In this document: piece after piece, positions 31,215-39,161 of the stretch
How the letters are laid out: every line of letters begins with the position of its first letter
How positions within the stretch are numbered: position 1 is the first letter of the stretch
Source: Amycolatopsis sp. NBC_00345
GTDB taxonomy: Bacteria > Actinomycetota > Actinomycetes > Mycobacteriales > Pseudonocardiaceae
Length of the DNA: 64,000 bases
Direction: 5' to 3'
Assembly (NCBI RefSeq): GCF_036116635.1
Contig: NZ_CP107995.1
Span: 6,820,001-6,884,000 of the forward strand
Position numbers and translations under genes: made by a program
Notes under the pieces: generated by a model
Told to the model about the DNA's origin: nothing
Databases searched by the model: none
What the model saw: only the letters and a program-made list of their open reading frames with translations

Positions 31215-31247
31215 CAATGTCCCTGAAGGTGGCCTTCAGGGACATTG
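31215..31247. repeat. Palindrome family C, copy 2: 15-bp hairpin
   Basis: Arms 31215-31229 and 31233-31247, loop tgg, perfect over 15 bp and sharing ccctgaagg with copy 1 but lacking the ccaccatg extension. It ends 10 nt before the stop of the MetN-like gene (31257). Two hairpins in series follow that gene. Confidence 0.85.
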
Positions 31248-31256
31248 TCGGAACGG

Positions 31257-32270
31257 TCAGGCGGCGGCGACACCCTGCGGGCCGCGCGCCGTGTGGGTCA
31301 CGTAAGCACCGCGGTCGGCGATCCACGCCAGCGCGGCGTCGGCGCGCTCACCGCGGACGCCGAGGCGGAAACGGCCGATCGGGGTGTCGCCGATGCGGGT
31401 CAGGCCGCCGCCGATGGTGGCGAGCTCGACGTCGAACCGGCCGGCCGCCTCGGGCAGCAGCGCGCCCACGGAGGCGAAGCCGATCAGCACGACGTCGGCC
31501 GCGCGGTCGTACTTCGCGGCCTGCGCCCGGGTCGTCTCGATCGCGGGCAGCACCGCCTGCGCGGTCCAGCTGCCCGGCGACGCGATCAGGTCGAGCACCG
31601 TGCCGCGCTCGACGATGGCGCCTTCTTCCAGCACCGCGACGTCGTCGCAGACCCGGCGGACGACACCCGCGTCCTGCGTGGTCACCAGCACGGTCACGCC
31701 CAGCTCGGCGCGCGCCCGGTCGAGCACGGCCAGCACGGCGCCGGCCTCCTCCGGGGCGACGCCCGCGGTCGGGTCGTCGGCGAGCAGCACGGCAGGGCCG
31801 GCCGCCAGCGCCTTGGCGACGGCGACGCGGCGCAGCTGGCCCTCGGTCAGCTCACCCGGGTGCTGACCGGCCCGGGCGGTCAGGCCGACCAGGTCGAGCA
31901 GCGAGCCGACGCGGCTGCGGCGTTGCGGGCCGTCGACGCCCAGCTGCTCCAGCGGGGTCGCGATGTTGCCGGCCACGGTGCGCTCGGCGAGCAGCTCCGG
32001 CTTGGTGCCGACCACACCGAGCTGGCGGCGGACCTCACGCAGCCGACGGCCGTCGAGGGTGCCGGTGTTGAGGCCGTCGAGCCGCACGACCCCGCGGTCG
32101 GGGCGCTCCTGCAGCGCGATGCAACGGGCGAGGGTCGACTTGCCGGAGCCGGCCGGGCCGACCACGCCGAAGAGCGAGCCTGCCTGCACGTCGACGCTCA
32201 CGTCACGCAGCGCGGCAACCGGATTTCCGTTGTGGGGGAAGGATTTGGACACGTTTTCGACAGTGATCAC
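31257..32270 (-). CDS. Orphan MetN-like ABC ATPase with NIL domain, catalytic motifs degenerate
   Basis: 337 residues from GTG at 32270 (GGAG 6 nt upstream). Residues about 1-240 form an ABC ATPase and 255-337 resemble the C-terminal NIL domain of MetN, which binds methionine. Walker A is intact (GPAGSGKST). The Q-loop Gln is absent (VVGTKPELL), the signature is LTEGQ rather than LSGGQ, Walker B ends DDPT instead of DEPT, the D-loop Asp is absent (TAGVAPEE), and the H-loop His is Gln (VTTQDAG). No MetI or MetQ gene is nearby. A SAM riboswitch lies upstream. It may be a methionine-responsive regulatory or partner subunit rather than a working transporter ATPase. Confidence 0.88.
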   Translation of the reverse strand: MITVENVSKSFPHNGNPVAALRDVSVDVQAGSLFGVVGPAGSGKSTLARCIALQERPDRGVVRLDGLNTGTLDGRRLREVRRQLGVVGTKPELLAERTVAGNIATPLEQLGVDGPQRRSRVGSLLDLVGLTARAGQHPGELTEGQLRRVAVAKALAAGPAVLLADDPTAGVAPEEAGAVLAVLDRARAELGVTVLVTTQDAGVVRRVCDDVAVLEEGAIVERGTVLDLIASPGSWTAQAVLPAIETTRAQAAKYDRAADVVLIGFASVGALLPEAAGRFDVELATIGGGLTRIGDTPIGRFRLGVRGERADAALAWIADRGAYVTHTARGPQGVAAA

Positions 32271-32329
32271 AAAGGGCTCCAAGGAGGGGCGCAGCACCGT
32301 TCACGGGCGCGCCGGGCGTCACCGATAGA

Positions 32330-32346
32330 CCGTCCATAAAGGACGG
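32330..32346. promoter_or_regulatory. Small hairpin in the MetN-like leader
   Basis: ccgtcc-ataaa-ggacgg: a 6-bp perfect stem about 60 nt before the start codon, between the riboswitch and the gene. It could be part of the expression platform. It is not followed by a U-tract in the minus direction. Confidence 0.35.
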
Positions 32347-32485
32347 CGCTCAAGAAGAAGCGGAAGAGAGGATCAGGCGATGACCATGGAGCGTCGACAC
32401 GCACATACCGAGCGGCGACCTTCGTCGACTACGCGCCGCTTGGTGAGCAGGAGCGGGCGGGCTACCCTCTTCATCGGAAACAGCC

Positions 32486-32572
32486 TCCATCGGTCCTGGC
32501 GGTAGCACCTGCCCTGTGGAGGGTGGTTGCTGCGACTTCGGCGAGCCAGGTCTCTCAGTCGCTCGGGATGGA
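32486..32572 (-). ncRNA. SAM-I type riboswitch aptamer
   Basis: Read on the minus strand: P1 is tccatc (32572-32567) paired with gatgga (32491-32486). Next comes the core gagcgactgagagacctgg with the P2 complement agtcgc, then gcagcaacc, P3 accct/aggg, aggtgctacc, and P4 ccgccagg. The conserved GCAACC and AGGTGCTA segments and the 5' GAG...GAGA...TGGC order match the S-box family. It should bind S-adenosylmethionine and reduce expression of the MetN-like gene, whose start is 215 nt downstream. Confidence 0.85.
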
Positions 32573-32579
32573 CGTACCG

Positions 32580-32609
32580 AGTAAAGCCGATCCCATTGGG
32601 TGAACGCAA
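32580..32609 (-). promoter_or_regulatory. Candidate promoter for the riboswitch transcript
   Basis: On the minus strand ttgcgt (32609-32604) and tttact (32585-32580) are 18 bp apart and end about 8 nt before the aptamer's P1. The spacing and location fit a promoter whose transcript begins at the riboswitch. Confidence 0.4.
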
Positions 32610-32763
32610 GCGCGTTGGTGCAGATCACACGAGTGGTGGCGTCCGCATACCGGAACACGGCCTCCTGCATCGCGGACCGTGAGGGCGGTTCACCGGTCGG
32701 GCCGCTTGACAGGATCGGCCGCGCCCCGATACCGGAGCCGCCGGGAGATTCCCCTGTGGACGG

Positions 32764-33006
32764 TCAGGAACCCTGCATGGACGGCGCCTTCTTACGCCGC
32801 TCGTCGAGCACCACGAGCAGCGCGAACGCCACGACGATCACGCCGGCGGCCACCACGTAGCACCAGGGCGCGTCCAGATAGTTCGAGAACGCCAGCCAGC
32901 TCGGCTTACCCTCCCCGAACGCCTTGGACAAAATCGGCACGACGCCCGCGCGGACCCCCACCACGCCGACGACGACCTCCCACAGCCGGTACCAGCCCTC
33001 GTTCAT
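32764..33006 (-). CDS. Small membrane protein, unknown function
   Basis: 80 residues from ATG at 33006 with AGGAGGGG close upstream. It starts MNEGWYRLWEVVVGVVGVRA, has a hydrophobic first segment (about 8-25), a short loop with WLAFSNYLDAPW, and a clear membrane helix (YVVAAGVIVVAFALLVVL, about 48-66) before a basic tail (DERRKKAPSMQGS). I do not recognise a family. Divergent from a tetR gene, with the operator at 33019-33039 between them, so it is probably that regulator's target. The longer frame to 33276 overlaps tetR and is rejected. Confidence 0.75.
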   Translation of the reverse strand: MNEGWYRLWEVVVGVVGVRAGVVPILSKAFGEGKPSWLAFSNYLDAPWCYVVAAGVIVVAFALLVVLDERRKKAPSMQGS

Positions 33007-33018
33007 GTCCCCTCCTAA

Positions 33019-33039
33019 TGATACGTCTGTATCAGATAC
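33019..33039. promoter_or_regulatory. Overlapping palindromic operator for the TetR at 33067
   Basis: tgatac-gtct-gtatca (33019-33034) is a perfect 6+6 inverted repeat; it overlaps gtatc-a-gatac (33029-33039), a second perfect palindrome. Both lie in the 60-bp gap between the divergent starts. A TetR dimer pair could bind the composite and repress both genes. Confidence 0.7.
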
Positions 33040-33066
33040 ACTCGTACCATACCAAGAGGGAGCACC

Positions 33067-33654
33067 ATGGCCAAGCGGGTGGACCACGACCAGCGCCGGC
33101 GTCAGATCGCCGAAGCGGTCTGGCGGATCGCGGCCGCGCGTGGCCTGGATTCGGTGAGCATGCGCGAGGTGGCCGCCGAGGCCGGCGTCTCGCTGCGGCT
33201 GGTGCAGTACTACTTCGAGACGAAGCACAACCTGCTCGTGCTCGCCCTGCGATACCTCCACGAGCGCGGCGAGCAACGGGCGCAGGCCCGCATCGCGGAG
33301 CTGCCGGAGGACAGCGTGCGCGGTGTCCTGCGCTCCGTGCTCACGGAGCTGCTGCCGCTGGACGAAGAGCGCGCACAGTCCCTACGCGTCCACGCCGCGT
33401 ACTTCAGCCGCACCCACAGCGATCCCGAACTGGCGAAGGTCTTCCTCGGTGAGGGGACGCCGATCGAAGACCTGGTGACCGGGCTGCTGTCCGCGGCGGC
33501 GCTCGGGCCCGGCGCGGACCCCCGGCACGAGGCGAACCTGCTCGTCTCGGGCATCACCGGACTCGGGCTGGACCTGTTGTACGACCGCTACCGGCCCGAC
33601 GAGGTCATCGCGACGCTCGACTACCACCTCGACCGGCTGTTCGGCACGGCCTGA
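33067..33654 (+). CDS. TetR family regulator (BetI-like C-terminus)
   Basis: 195 residues, ATG with GGGAG close upstream. HTH: AEAVWRIAAARGLDSVSMRE then VAAEAGVSLRLVQYYFETK (residues about 14-55), followed by a BetI-type helical domain (LRSVLTELLPLDEERAQSL, YFSRTHSDPEL). It is divergent from the small membrane protein and carries the composite operator in between, so it most likely represses both genes. The effector is unknown. The end of its coding sequence is inside the hairpin 33647-33668. Confidence 0.9.
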   Translation: MAKRVDHDQRRRQIAEAVWRIAAARGLDSVSMREVAAEAGVSLRLVQYYFETKHNLLVLALRYLHERGEQRAQARIAELPEDSVRGVLRSVLTELLPLDEERAQSLRVHAAYFSRTHSDPELAKVFLGEGTPIEDLVTGLLSAAALGPGADPRHEANLLVSGITGLGLDLLYDRYRPDEVIATLDYHLDRLFGTA

Positions 33655-33668
33655 CGCGGGTCAGGCCG
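33647..33668. terminator. Hairpin between convergent tetR and ksgA
   Basis: Arms cggcctgac (33647-33655) and gtcaggccg (33660-33668), loop gcgg. The tetR stop codon (33652-33654) lies in the left arm. It occupies the 31-nt convergent gap before the ksgA stop at 33686 and fits a bidirectional terminator. No long palindrome family matches it. Confidence 0.6.
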
Positions 33669-33685
33669 GACCGCGACGGCCCGGT

Positions 33686-34528
33686 TCAGACCTGGGCGGC
33701 GAGCCGCGCGAAGGCGTGGACGTCCAGCTGCTCGCCGCGGGTCCGCGGGTCGATGCCCGCGGCCGTCAGCAGCTCGCCCGCGCGGTCGGCGGACCCGGCC
33801 CAGCCCGCCAGCGCGGCGCGCAAGGTCTTGCGGCGCTGGGAGAACGCGGCGTCCACGAGGTCGAACAGGGTCTTGCGGTCGATGTCGGTCACCGGCGTCG
33901 CGGCCCGTTCGAAGGAGACCAGGGCCGAATCGACGTTCGGCACCGGCCAGAAGACGTTGCGGGGCACGGCGGCCACCTTGCGGGCCGGGCCGTACCAGGC
34001 GAGCTTCACGCTCGGCACGCCGTAGATGCGGCTGCCGGGGCCGGCGGCCATCCGGTCGGCCACCTCGGTCTGGACCATCACCAGCCCCCGCTGCAGCGAA
34101 GGCAGCTCGGCCAGCAGGTGCAGCACCACGGGCACCGCGACGTTGTACGGCAGGTTCGCGACCAGCGACACGGGCGCGGCCGGCAGATCGGCGGCCCGCA
34201 GGCGCAGAGCGTCGGCGCCGAGGACGGAAAGACGTTCGGCGGCCTCGGGCGCCCGCTCCGCCGCGGTCCGCGGGAGGCGCGCGGCCAGCACGGGATCGAT
34301 CTCGACGGCGACCACGTCCGCGCCCGAGCCCAGCAACCCGAGGGTCAGGGAGCCCAGCCCGGGCCCGACTTCGAGGACGACGTCACCCGCGCCGACTCCG
34401 GCCAGGTCGACGATGCGGCGAACCGTGTTGGGGTCGTGCACGAAGTTCTGCCCGAGCTTCTTCGTCGGACGGACGTCGAGCTCGGCCGCCATTCCGCGGA
34501 TCTCGGCAGGCCCCAGCAGTTCAACCAC
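33686..34528 (-). CDS. ksgA: 16S rRNA (adenine1518-N6/adenine1519-N6)-dimethyltransferase
   Basis: 280 residues. It dimethylates two adjacent adenosines in the 3' hairpin of 16S rRNA. N-terminal KKLGQNFVHDPNTVRRIVDL, SAM motif VVLEVGPGLGSLT, target motif NLPYNVAVPV and the C-terminal PNVDSALVSFER are intact. It is also called rsmA. It follows rpf by 38 nt, the conserved rpf-ksgA order of actinobacteria; downstream it is convergent with tetR. Confidence 0.96.
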   Translation of the reverse strand: MVELLGPAEIRGMAAELDVRPTKKLGQNFVHDPNTVRRIVDLAGVGAGDVVLEVGPGLGSLTLGLLGSGADVVAVEIDPVLAARLPRTAAERAPEAAERLSVLGADALRLRAADLPAAPVSLVANLPYNVAVPVVLHLLAELPSLQRGLVMVQTEVADRMAAGPGSRIYGVPSVKLAWYGPARKVAAVPRNVFWPVPNVDSALVSFERAATPVTDIDRKTLFDLVDAAFSQRRKTLRAALAGWAGSADRAGELLTAAGIDPRTRGEQLDVHAFARLAAQV

Positions 34529-34566
34529 CGGGAGAGCCTACCGAGCCGTCGGTACGGAGGTGGAAC

Positions 34567-36027
34567 TCAGGCCTTCTTGCCGCAGACCGGCCAAGCGCCG
34601 TAGCCACCGCGCGAGTCGCGGACCTTCTCGGCGACCGCGATCTGCTGGGCGCGGCTGGCCTGGTACGGGTAGGCCGCGTACTGGTCGCCGCCGTAGGCGT
34701 CCCAGGTCCCCTTGTCGAACTGGAGGCCGCCGTAGTACTTGTTGCCGGTGTTGGCGGCCCAGTTGCCGGTCGACTCGCACTGCGCGATGCGGTCCCAGGC
34801 GGAGCCGTCGCCGATGTCCGGGTCGGCGGGCTTCATGGTGCCCACCTTGATGATCTTCGGCTTGGCCTGCACCAGGATCTGCTCGGAGACCTGCTCGCGC
34901 GAAACCTCTTCGCCGTTCTTCTTGGTGACCTTGTAGGTCACCATCTTCTGGCCCGGCGTGCCCGGGTCGTCGACGTTCTGCTGGCCCTTGGGCAGCGTCG
35001 GGTCGTCGACCTTCTGGACCTCGGGGTCGATGGTCTCCTGCTGGTTGACCATCGAGACGCCCATGCGCGCGACGTGCACCTCGGCGCCGTCCTTCAGCGA
35101 CACGTCCAGACCACCGTCGACCGAGTCGTCCGGGCCGAGGTTCATCTTGAGGTCGGAGACGAACTCCTTGGTGGTCACCGCGTTGGTGGTGACCTGCTTC
35201 GGGGCGTTCGTGCCGTCGTAGAGCGTGATGTGCTTGAGGGTCTTGACCTGGACGGTCGAGCCCTCCAGCGGCAGCTGGCCGCTGGCCGGCATCGAGGTCC
35301 AGGCGCCCTTGGCGACCATGTCGGCCATGCCCAGCTGGGTCATCGCGTCGCCGAGGCTGCTCGCGCGGACCCAGGAGGGGCGCGAAACGCCGTCGACGAC
35401 CAGGTTCAGCTGGCGGCCGCGCTCGAGCTTGATGACGCCGCCGTCGCCGACCGCGGCCTGCGGGGAGGGCGAGAGCGAGTCGTGCGCGCCGACCGACAGG
35501 CCGGCGTCCTCGAGGACCTCGCCCACGGTGTCGCCGTAGCTGTGCACCGTGCGCTGCTGGCCGTCGACGTCGACCGTGACGCTCTTGTTCATCGCCAGCG
35601 CGGCGGCGCCGCCACCGCCGACGCTGATCAGCACGGCCAGCACGGCGCCCTTGAGGAAACGGCGCTTCCAGGTGCGGGTGGCCTCGATGAGGCCTTCCTC
35701 GACGGCGACCTTCTGGGTCTGCGGCGCCGCAGTGCGGTCCTCGGCCACCTCGTCCGACAGGACGAGCGGCGGGAGCATGGTGGTCTCGGCGTTGATCAGC
35801 CGGATCAGCTCGTCGACGTCGACGTCGATCTCGGCCATCAGCGTGTCGGCGTCGGGGCCCAGCGCGGCCAGCACGTCCTGCTGGGTCACGTACAGCTCGT
35901 CAGAGAAGTCCAGGTGCCCGTACGCGGTGTCTTCGAGCTCGCGGTCGAGCACGGCCACCGAACCAGCGGAAGTGAAGAAGGTGTCCTCGGCCCTATGGCG
36001 CGAGCCACCCTGCCTACTACCAGTCAC
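34567..36027 (-). CDS. rpfB: Resuscitation-promoting factor RpfB-like (DUF348, G5, transglycosylase-like domain)
   Basis: 486 residues from GTG at 36027, with GGAAAGGG about 10 nt upstream; the longer frame to 36306 has no family-like sequence. A cytoplasmic segment of about 120 residues is followed by a membrane helix (FLKGAVLAVLISVGGGGAA, about 124-148). Next are DUF348 repeats (SVTVDVDGQQRTVHSYG and similar), a G5-type domain (about 330-400), and the Rpf domain (408-486). The catalytic Glu is in QCESTGNW, with the conserved Cys of WPVCGKK. It cleaves peptidoglycan during exit from dormancy. The N-terminal cytoplasmic part differs from lipoprotein-type RpfB. Divergence from tatD leaves a 391-nt leader. 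Confidence 0.92.
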   Translation of the reverse strand: MTGSRQGGSRHRAEDTFFTSAGSVAVLDRELEDTAYGHLDFSDELYVTQQDVLAALGPDADTLMAEIDVDVDELIRLINAETTMLPPLVLSDEVAEDRTAAPQTQKVAVEEGLIEATRTWKRRFLKGAVLAVLISVGGGGAAALAMNKSVTVDVDGQQRTVHSYGDTVGEVLEDAGLSVGAHDSLSPSPQAAVGDGGVIKLERGRQLNLVVDGVSRPSWVRASSLGDAMTQLGMADMVAKGAWTSMPASGQLPLEGSTVQVKTLKHITLYDGTNAPKQVTTNAVTTKEFVSDLKMNLGPDDSVDGGLDVSLKDGAEVHVARMGVSMVNQQETIDPEVQKVDDPTLPKGQQNVDDPGTPGQKMVTYKVTKKNGEEVSREQVSEQILVQAKPKIIKVGTMKPADPDIGDGSAWDRIAQCESTGNWAANTGNKYYGGLQFDKGTWDAYGGDQYAAYPYQASRAQQIAVAEKVRDSRGGYGAWPVCGKKA

Positions 36028-36418
36028 TTGGGTCGTTCCCTTTCCCAGGACGGTCGCGTTTCCGCAGCCATCCTTCGTCGCGACGCGCCATGCGGCGCGC
36101 CTCTCAAGTCCGACACCCCCAGTCAGCGCCATCGTCACGGGTCCGAGTCGTACCAACCTCGGTCCCGCTTCCCCGACGTGCACTGACGTGACTGTGGGCG
36201 TATCAGCCGATTCCGCTTCGACGGCACCGACCGGCACGATCACGGGACAGTAACGGAGGTCGGCGGGTTGCGCAAACACCCCCCGGAGTGTCGTGACCCT
36301 CGTCACTCATCAGGTGGACGAACGGGAGAACCCGAACGTCGCAATGCGTTCAACCCGTTGTCACGCTGGGGAATCGGCGGCTGTGGAATCAGTGGAATCG
36401 ACGGGGGAATCAGCGGAA
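36028..36418 (-). promoter_or_regulatory. rpf promoter region and long leader
   Basis: 391 nt with no supported gene between tatD and rpf, both on the minus strand. It contains a cgcgcc/ggcgcg stem (36084-36099) and a GGAATC-rich patch (36370-36420). rpf genes in other actinobacteria have regulatory leaders, so this region is a good place for one. I looked for the ydaO (c-di-AMP) core and did not see its conserved GAATCCG/GGGGTGAATC pairing. Confidence 0.4.
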
Positions 36419-36420
36419 TC
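36370..36420. repeat. Five irregularly spaced GGAATC copies upstream of rpf
   Basis: ggaatc at 36370, 36385, 36394, 36406 and 36415, with spacing of 15, 9, 12 and 9 nt; all are multiples of three. The block sits against the tatD stop codon (36419). Either a short simple-sequence repeat or a cluster of sites for a DNA-binding protein upstream of rpf. Confidence 0.5.
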
Positions 36421-37246
36421 ACGCTCCGGGGAGCCGGAAGACCCGCTCGGCAGTGGTCCGGACCGCTTCGGCGACCTCGTGGACGCCTTCGCCCCTCAGT
36501 GCCGCGAGGTGCCGGACGGTGTACGCGGCGCAGTAGGGCTCGTTCGGCCGCCCACGGAACGGGTGGGGCGTCAGGAACGGCGCGTCCGTCTCGGCGAGGT
36601 ACTGGCCCGCCGGGCAGATCCGCGCCGCCTCGTGCAGGCCGCGCGCGTTCTTGAACGTGACGGTGCCGGCGAAGGACAACACGTAGCCGGCGTCGATGCA
36701 GCGGCGCGCGATGCCCTCGTCGCCGGAGAAGCAGTGGAAGACGACGTCGTCCGGCGCGCCCTCCTCGTCCAGGATGCGCAGGACGTCCTCGTGCGCTTCG
36801 CGGTCGTGGATCATCAGCGGCTTGCCCACGCGCTTGGCGAGGTCGATGTGCCAGCGGAACGCGTCCTGCTGGGCGTCGTGCGGCGAGTAGTCCCAGTAGT
36901 AGTCGAGGCCGGTCTCGCCGACCGCGACGACCCGCGCGGCCACCGCGAGACGCTCCACTTCGGACCGTTCCGCCTCGCCGAAGTCCTTGGTGCGCGTGGG
37001 ATGCACGGCGACGGCGGCGAACACCCTGGCGTCCCAGGTGGACGCGTCGACGGCCCACCGGGCCGACGCGAGGTCGTCGGCGACCGTGACCACGCGCGCG
37101 ACCCCGGCCCGCTCGGCCCGGTCGACCATGGCCGTCACGTCGGCCGGTGTGACGGCGCCGCACGCGTCGAGGTGGGTGTGGGCGTCCACGACCGACGCGG
37201 GCAGGCGGTCCGGGATCGGCGGCAGTGCACGCTTCTCGTCACCCAT
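36419..37246 (-). CDS. tatD: TatD family metal-dependent hydrolase (DNase)
   Basis: 275 residues from ATG at 37246. Metal motifs VDAHTHLDA (about residue 20), GETGLDYYWDYSPH (Glu and Asp), HDREAHEDV, FHCFSGDEG and ETDAPFLTPHPFRG are all intact. TatD proteins are 3'-5' exonucleases or phosphodiesterases. It lies between metG (upstream, 60 nt) and rpf in the conserved metG-tatD-rpf-ksgA order. The frame continues upstream through the family A palindrome (giving MFMPVRTGINTHE), but that part belongs to the hairpin. Confidence 0.94.
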   Translation of the reverse strand: MGDEKRALPPIPDRLPASVVDAHTHLDACGAVTPADVTAMVDRAERAGVARVVTVADDLASARWAVDASTWDARVFAAVAVHPTRTKDFGEAERSEVERLAVAARVVAVGETGLDYYWDYSPHDAQQDAFRWHIDLAKRVGKPLMIHDREAHEDVLRILDEEGAPDDVVFHCFSGDEGIARRCIDAGYVLSFAGTVTFKNARGLHEAARICPAGQYLAETDAPFLTPHPFRGRPNEPYCAAYTVRHLAALRGEGVHEVAEAVRTTAERVFRLPGA

Positions 37247-37258
37247 GCCGCGAAGATA

Positions 37259-37304
37259 CTCGTGAGTGTTTATGCCGGTTCTAACCGGCATAAACACTCA
37301 CGAG
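37259..37304. repeat. Palindrome family A, copy 3: 22-bp perfect hairpin after metG
   Basis: Arms 37259-37280 and 37283-37304, loop ct. Relative to the others a pair near the loop is swapped on both strands: atgccggtt pairs with aaccggcat where copy 4 has atgacggtt with aaccgtcat. That double change keeps pairing. It lies 1 nt from the metG stop (37306) and precedes tatD on the same strand. Confidence 0.9.
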
Positions 37305-37305
37305 G

Positions 37306-39099
37306 TCACTTGACGATCGGGGCCCACTCCGGGCCGGTCTCGCCGAGTTCCGGGTCCAGCTTGGTGAACAGCGGGCTCGGCTTCCGCAGGGGCCGCCCGA
37401 CCTCGATCGGCGTCGACTCCCACTTGGCCTGCTCGCCCGCGTAGTCGCCGGTGAGGATCGGGTTGACGCGGCCGGGGATGTCGAGGTCCTCGACCTCCTG
37501 CAGCTCCGGCTGCGCGGCCCAGACACCGGTGCCGCCGAGCGCCTCGTGCACCTTCTGCGCGGAGTGCGGCAGGAACGGCGTCAGCAGCGTGTTCGCGTCG
37601 CTGACCACCTGCAACGCGGTGTGCAGCACGCTGTCGCGCCGGGCCGGATCGTCCTTGAGCTTCCACGGCTCCTGGTCCGACAGGTACCGGTTCGCGGCCG
37701 TGACCACGCGCATCGCCTCGCTCGACGCGGCCTTGAAGCGCGAGCGCTGCAGGTGCGCGCCGGCGGTCTCGAAAGCCTTGCGCGACAACGCCTTCAGCTC
37801 CTCGTCGGCCGCCGTCGGCGCGTCCGGGCGAGGGATGGCGCCCACGTTCTTGTGCGCCATCGAGATCGACCGGTTGACCAGGTTGCCCCACTCGTTGGCC
37901 AGCTCGAAGTTGGTGCGGCGCACGAACTCGTCCCAGGTGAAGTCGGTGTCCTGGGTCTCCGGGCCGGCCGCCGAGATGAAGTAGCGCAGCGCGTCCGGGC
38001 CGTACTCGCGCAGGAAGTCGTGCACGTAGATGACCGTGCCGCGCGAGGTGGAGAACTTCGAGCCGCTCATGGTGAGGAACTCGCTGGACACGATCTCGTC
38101 CGGCAGGCGCAGCTTGCCGTACTGGCCGGCCTCGCCGCCGCGGTCGCCGTCGCCGTTGTGGCCGAGCAGCAGCGCGGGCCAGATCTGGGCGTGGAAGGTG
38201 ATGTTGTCCTTGCCCATGAAGTAGTACGAGCGCGCGTCCGGGTTGAGCCACCACTCCTGCCACGCGTCCGGGTTGCCCGAGCGCCGGGCCCACTCGACGC
38301 TGGCCGAGAAGTAGCCGATCACCGCGTCGAACCAGACGTAGAACCGCTTCATCGGCTGGTCGCTCCAGCCGTCCAGCGGGATCTTCACGCCCCAGTCGAG
38401 GTCACGCGTGATCGGGCGCGGCCGCATGTCGTCGATCAGGTTGCGGGTGAAGTTGAGGACGTTCGGGCGCCATTCCGTCTTGGTGGACAGCCAGTCGCCG
38501 AGGGTCTTGGTGAACGCGGGCAGGTCGAGGAAGTAGTGCTCGGTCTCGACGAACTTCGGCGTCTCGCCGTTGATCCGCGACTTCGGGTTGATCAGCTCCG
38601 CGGCGTCGAGCTGGTTGCCGCAGTTGTCGCACTGGTCGCCGCGCGCGCCGTCGTAGCCGCAGATCGGGCAGGTGCCCTCGACGTAGCGGTCCGGCAGCGT
38701 CCGGCCCGTGGACGGGCTGATCGCGCCGCGCGTGGTCTTCGGGACCACGTAGCCGTTGCGGTTGAGCGCCAGGAAGATCTGCTGCGTCACCTCGGCGTGG
38801 TTGCCGGTCGAGGTGCGGGTGAACAGGTCGTAGGACAGGCCGAGGCCGCGCAGGTCCTCGTCGATCTGACGGGTGTACTTGTCCGCGGTCTGCTGGGGGG
38901 TCATCCCCTCCTTGTCGGCCTGGACGGTGATCGGGGTGCCGTGCTCGTCGGTCCCGGACACCATGAGCACCCGGTTGCCGGCCATTCGCTGGTAGCGGGA
39001 GAAGACGTCGGACGGGACGCCGAATCCGGACACGTGGCCAATGTGGCGGGGGCCGTTGGCATAGGGCCAGGCCACCGCTGTCAACACAGGGGTGCTCAT
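37306..39099 (-). CDS. metG: Methionyl-tRNA synthetase
   Basis: 597 residues. HIGH region: PYANGPRHIGHVSGFG. The Zn site CPICGYDGARGDQCDNC is near residues 140-160, and the KMSKS loop appears as SGSKFSTSRG. The anticodon-binding C-domain covers about residues 390-540, and there is no C-terminal tRNA-binding extension. It charges tRNA-Met. Starts ATG at 39099, divergent from the PadR regulator. Downstream is palindrome A3, then tatD. Confidence 0.97.
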   Translation of the reverse strand: MSTPVLTAVAWPYANGPRHIGHVSGFGVPSDVFSRYQRMAGNRVLMVSGTDEHGTPITVQADKEGMTPQQTADKYTRQIDEDLRGLGLSYDLFTRTSTGNHAEVTQQIFLALNRNGYVVPKTTRGAISPSTGRTLPDRYVEGTCPICGYDGARGDQCDNCGNQLDAAELINPKSRINGETPKFVETEHYFLDLPAFTKTLGDWLSTKTEWRPNVLNFTRNLIDDMRPRPITRDLDWGVKIPLDGWSDQPMKRFYVWFDAVIGYFSASVEWARRSGNPDAWQEWWLNPDARSYYFMGKDNITFHAQIWPALLLGHNGDGDRGGEAGQYGKLRLPDEIVSSEFLTMSGSKFSTSRGTVIYVHDFLREYGPDALRYFISAAGPETQDTDFTWDEFVRRTNFELANEWGNLVNRSISMAHKNVGAIPRPDAPTAADEELKALSRKAFETAGAHLQRSRFKAASSEAMRVVTAANRYLSDQEPWKLKDDPARRDSVLHTALQVVSDANTLLTPFLPHSAQKVHEALGGTGVWAAQPELQEVEDLDIPGRVNPILTGDYAGEQAKWESTPIEVGRPLRKPSPLFTKLDPELGETGPEWAPIVK

Positions 39100-39161
39100 A
39101 CCTGTTTAGCCTACGGATGCGGTCCACGGCGTTTCGTGGCCGGTCGGTGAAGGGAGAACGA

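Noticed and set aside
32350..32670. 106-residue minus-strand frame over the MetN-like leader
   Set aside because: It overlaps the riboswitch and its promoter; composition and start context do not support a protein.
36028..36418. ydaO-type c-di-AMP riboswitch before rpf
   Set aside because: The expected GAATCCG and GGGGTGAATC core segments are not found, so I only report a candidate leader.
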